Below are positions 60,339 through 64,000 of a stretch of DNA of 64,000 bases, in pieces. The notes beneath the pieces were generated by a model. It ran no database searches and had not been told where the DNA came from. It saw nothing but the letters and a program-made list of their open reading frames with translations. This stretch comes from Protula sp. h YS-2021 (Eukaryota; Annelida; Polychaeta; Sabellida; Serpulidae). The DNA is taken from NCBI GenBank assembly GCA_949752745.1, contig OX457028.1, forward strand, positions 804,420 to 868,419, in the 5' to 3' direction. The position numbers and the translations under genes are program-made. Within the stretch, counting starts at the first letter, position 1, and every line of letters starts with the position of its first letter.

Positions 60339-63318
60339 TGGAGGGAGAGATTTTAGGAGCGCAAAGTTTGTGAGTGGTGTGTTATTTGGTAGGGATTGGC
60401 GAGCTTGTGGAAAAAGTGCAGGGTGCAAGAAAACATAATAACATGTTGGTACGATATTTAAAAATGAAATTTGCGCTGGCTGCCGTTCTTTGACCCTCTA
60501 TACACCTTGCATGGCTATCCTACGCATAAACCTGTGTATCTAACTTTTTCTCTTAGATACTTAATAGAGAGTGTTGTCAAAGATCCCTTTCCACATATAG
60601 ACGAATCTGTGTGAATATTTAATGTAATCGGTTGGCACATCAGTGAATAGATTGCTAGGCAAGTTTAATTTGGTTCCCTGTGTGTCTCATTTATTAATTT
60701 TTGTGTTTTGTGCCTGTGCTAAAGGGTCGGAAGCGTCATGGGTGTCTGACCGAGATATACTGGATATAACCAGCCTCATATGTAAACATATGGATCGACG
60801 TTTTGTTGAGCCTTTTACACCTCAGATAAAAGAGATTGTCATTATTAAGTACTATTGTACCGAGTTTGCGTAAGTAAAGCATGGGACGTTCGAAGAATTT
60901 AAAAATACAACTTTCATATTATAATGATACAAGAGAGCCACTCAACACGTGATGTCCTAAATGCCTGGGAAAATGAGTGGGACGGAAAAATATTTTGCAA
61001 CCACGGGACAAACAAAAGTGTATGTTATTGTTCCTGACGTCTAATAATTTGACTATCACCAGTGGAAAAAGTTATGATGGGGGCAATATTCAATACATAA
61101 CTCTTGAAGTCAATACAATTCAACTTGGTATTTTCAATATTTATTCCCCAGACAAAGATGTTGACCAAGAAAGAGTCTCCTGACAATATTGCCCGACGCA
61201 ATGTGCGACGAATTCACGAAGGTGATGACTTTAATTTGTTGCTTTCGTCCATTAAGATTTCGAGGCCGTAATCCCACCAAAAAAAAAAGCTTTTCAATTC
61301 TGAAAAACATTATGGAATCGTTCAACTTCTTAACAGATATATGCTTTACTCCAACCCAAATAAAAGACAGTATACGTGGTCTCAAAAGTGACCCAGAGTC
61401 CTTTGCCGGTTCGATTACTTTCTGGTCACACAGGGGATTGTGAAAGCCACAAAGAAAACAAACATCTCATATTATCCATTTACTGACCATAAAAGTATTA
61501 TTAGTTTAATAGTTGATCTGTGTCTGGATAATAGAGGTCCAAATTTTTGGAAACGAACTAACAGTTTTCTTCAAGAAGCAACTCACGTACAAACAGCCGA
61601 AAAGTTAATAACCGATAAAAGGGACGAATTATCATACATCCAAGATTTAAGAGTTTGATACGATCGTCTAAACTTCGGAATAATGCAGTATAGTATTGCA
61701 GCATATAAGAGGACCAGAGGAAGATGGGAAGAGGAACAGTCGCACAGATAGAATATAGAAATTTTGGACAAAAAAGTAATTGACGACGAAACTAGCAACG
61801 ATGAACCCATTCAATACGAACTCTGCAAAGAGCAGCTAGACACTCTAATCGATTATAAAACTAAAGGGGAATGCGTCCGATCTAGATCTAGAATTTATAG
61901 AAAAAAAATAACACATTTTTTATTATGGCATAACAAACATGCGATAGAAATAATTATCAAGTTCAAACCAACTGACGGATCCAATGTCATGCCAAGCCAA
62001 GAAATTTTGTCTCACATTAGACAAGATTTCTACAGTAAGCTCTATTCCCCACAGAGCCTCAAGTCCGTATGCCCATCCTTTTTGAACAATTTAAACAAGA
62101 AGGAACACAGCCAACCTCACTTCGAAGAGCCTCTATAATCCTGTTGCACAAAAGAGGTAAAGACCCTAAGATTTTTAAGAACTGGTGACCAATCTGTTTA
62201 TTAAATACAGATTTACTCTCTAAAAGTCTAGCTAATAGAATCTCCCAATTCCTAAATAAACTAATAAATTAAGACCAAACTCATCGATTCCGAATTTGTC
62301 GAACGCTAGAAAACTTTGTAAGCCAGTCAGGCCCTTAAAATCAGCAAAGACAAAACTTAACTCATACGGCTTGGACCTTGGAAAAAGAGAAAAGTCAACC
62401 CCGACTAGTTTAAAAACGTGGAGTGAACTGGGGATAGGTCTTGTCCTAGTGAAGAAAGGTATCAAAATGTCAAGAGATTTATGTCATGGTAACAAACTAC
62501 TTTTCTTCCAGTTCAAGACATTAAATGGCATAGTAGTCAATAAGAAAAGTCTAGAAAAATGAGGTATTAAACCGAAAAAAATTGCAGTGAATGTAATTTA
62601 GTAGAAGATAACTTTCACTGTTCATAAATTGTATTTCATGATAAAAATACGAAAAGCAAGGCAACTTCTTTGTCTTAAAAGCTTTAACGCCACTGAGGTT
62701 CTGTTAGGATTGTGTAACAACACTAAAAATCTCATCTTTCTTCTTTTAAAATGCCGAATATGGGATATTCAGTTCCGCAATTTGGCCTTTACTCATTCGA
62801 TCTTCATGCATAAAGTAAGCATGTATATGCAAGTAGATAAGAGTACCTTAGACAAGGATAAATGACATAGGAAATGGAGATTTGTCATAGGAAATGTCAT
62901 AGGAAATGCCATAGGAAATGGGGAAATTGTCCCGTCATTGACAATTAAAAAACGGATTTTGCTTTCTTTGCATGTCTTGCCAATGTATAGCTACATTAAA
63001 CATACCATATGTACGTTTAAAAGAAACACTATGACACTTCTGCCCACTTCTTGTATACTATGTCTATTTTTTCTTCTAAATGTTTACTACATCGTAAATG
63101 CAAGTGAATTTATAAATGTTTGTCAAATAATTGTATTATTGTGTGGGTGCTGCGACACCTAGGGTTGTGTAAACTGTATGTCTGCGAAAGCTTGCTGTTA
63201 GGATTTGGTGTAAATGTGTGAGAGATTGATGAACGGACAGGGCCAGTATTCATAAAACGCTTGAACCTAAGTACTATTATTGAGATTATGTTACTAATAC
63301 TTAATAAAATATTTTCGC
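60339..63318 (+). mobile_element. L1/Tx1-like LINE nested in Polinton C polymerase
   Basis: Flanked by AATTAAG on both sides (60332-60338 and 63319-63325), a target-site duplication. Plus-strand coding fragments: endonuclease (IHEGDDFNLLLSS near 61200-61250; NPNKRQYTWSQK, then CRFDYFLVTQGIV near 61350-61440), FYPFTDHKSI-type catalytic His region (61470-61500), linker (61764-62138), reverse transcriptase start (NWRPICLLNTDLLSKSL-like, about 62180-62230, then LANRISQFLNKLIN), and a C-terminal CSECNLVEDNFHCS zinc-like motif (62580-62625) before a conserved NLIFLLLKCRI-type tail. The RT palm is deleted and stops are frequent. Confidence 0.8.
62862..62930. repeat. Short tandem repeat CATAGGAAATG
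   Basis: Four copies of an 11-19 bp unit (CATAGGAAATG with G/T/C-rich spacers) near the 3' end of the LINE ORF. Confidence 0.88.
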
Positions 63319-64000
63319 AATTAAGAAAGTTATGGGATCCATCTACAAGAGTCGCATAATTCAACATGACAGTGACACTAAAATTAGCTTACTGCTTACC
63401 AGTGACAACAAGAGACATTATTGTCTGATCAAGAAATTTAACTGACTCATGAAGTATCAAACAAAACATGAAGGCAAAATTTTTTACTGCTTCAATTGTC
63501 TGCATGGGTTTATACGACAAGACCTTTTAGACAAACATCGTGAAAGTTGTGGGGAGCATAGGGTACACCGATTGTCATTTCTAGAGAATACAATCATTCG
63601 ATTCAAGGGCATAGCAAAACAAAACAAAAGGCACCCTTTGTCATTTATGCTGACTTTGAATGCTGTGCAGAGAAACAGGGGGGTGATCGTTATCAGCATC
63701 ATAAGACTAATAGTTTTGCCTATGTTGTCGTCAATGAATATGAGAACCGTGATTCTGTGCTTTACCATGGAGACCATGCTCTCCACAAATTTCTAAACAA
63801 CATGTAGAATGCGTGTGACGACCTTGTTAATCGATTGAGCAATTCAAAATCCATTGAAATCACTGCCTAGGTTAAGAAACAGTTTGCTCAAGCTGCTAAT
63901 TGCCGAATTTGCCATGAGTTGATGGAATAGATGGTGTACGAGATTATGATCACAACAGTGGAAAATATTGTAGAGCAGCCCAAAGTATTGTATTGTATTG
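63319..64000 (+). pseudogene. Polinton DNA polymerase B, middle part (copy C)
   Basis: After the LINE, the polymerase continues. HDSDTKISLLLTSDN is followed by a zinc-like FYCFNCLHGFIRQDLLDKH (63480-63540), the exonuclease I region (FVIYADFE-type, here decayed near 63640-63660), and RICHELME near 63910, which precedes the D-R-V-R-D-H block. It parallels copy B fragments at 26100-26600. Stops and frame changes are present and it runs off the window. Confidence 0.8.

Larger units (their letters stand above)
58990..64000 (+). mobile_element. Polinton/Maverick C remnant (cut by window end)
   Basis: Sequence at 59000-59290 is related to the inner terminal-repeat block of Polintons A and B (TTTTATCGTTTCAGACAACT, then the ATATAGTATTTTAGGCAGAC block). 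A polymerase B gene remnant follows in plus orientation at 59377-60338 and resumes at 63319. Between them lies a nested LINE. Only the polymerase end of the element is inside the window. Confidence 0.8.

Overview
This is a window of AT-rich eukaryotic nuclear DNA. Its genes are split by GT-AG introns, it has long (TA)n and triplet microsatellites, and it carries many broken transposons: Polinton/Maverick, LINE, a tyrosine-recombinase retroelement and a THAP-type DNA transposon. The mix of a CYP3-clan P450, a BTB-BACK protein and a secreted PEBP-family protein among abundant Polintons and L2/CR1-like LINEs fits a marine invertebrate, probably a lophotrochozoan such as a mollusc. The species cannot be read from the sequence.

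Three host genes can be supported. (1) 4286-6226, minus strand: an intronless 646-residue BTB-BACK protein. (2) 8374-32288, plus strand: a cytochrome P450 that I assembled by hand from 14 exons. All phases agree and the predicted protein has 523 residues, with proline hinge, I-helix, ExxR and heme-cysteine motifs. One intron (intron 9) works only with a GC donor. (3) 48361-58024, minus strand: 11 exons whose phases all agree, encoding a 523-residue protein with a signal peptide, two tandem PEBP-like domains and a hydrophobic C-terminal tail. No single reading frame shows this gene. The first PEBP domain has lost the usual ligand-pocket signature and the second keeps it.

Layout. 1-4250: a 1.28 kb THAP-type transposon with inverted repeats and a target duplication, then featureless DNA. 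4251-6386: the BTB gene and a (TA)n tract. 8374-32288: the P450 gene. Its intron 2 holds Polinton A (capsid, virion protein, ATPase and integrase remnants). Intron 3 holds a tRNA-derived SINE. Intron 9 holds Polinton B (integrase and DNA polymerase remnants between recognisable terminal repeats). Intron 10 is largely a triplet microsatellite, and intron 12 holds an L2/CR1-like LINE endonuclease fragment. 32-36 kb: intergenic, with an ATATGAT-rich palindromic patch. 35.8-39.7 kb: a DIRS/Ngaro-like tyrosine-recombinase retroelement sits inside the second copy of a tandem duplication, so the first copy preserves the empty site. 42.5-44.2 kb: a LINE remnant. 46.1-46.25 kb: a tandem array of CRE-like TGACGTCA motifs. 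48.4-58.0 kb: the double-PEBP gene, with a LINE in opposite orientation in its intron 7. 59-64 kb: Polinton C, whose polymerase reading frame is split by a 3 kb L1/Tx1-like LINE flanked by a 7 bp target duplication. It runs off the window edge.

The three host genes show no sign of acting together. The repeats explain most of the sequence between and inside them. The three Polinton copies share related terminal-repeat sequence and so belong to one family.
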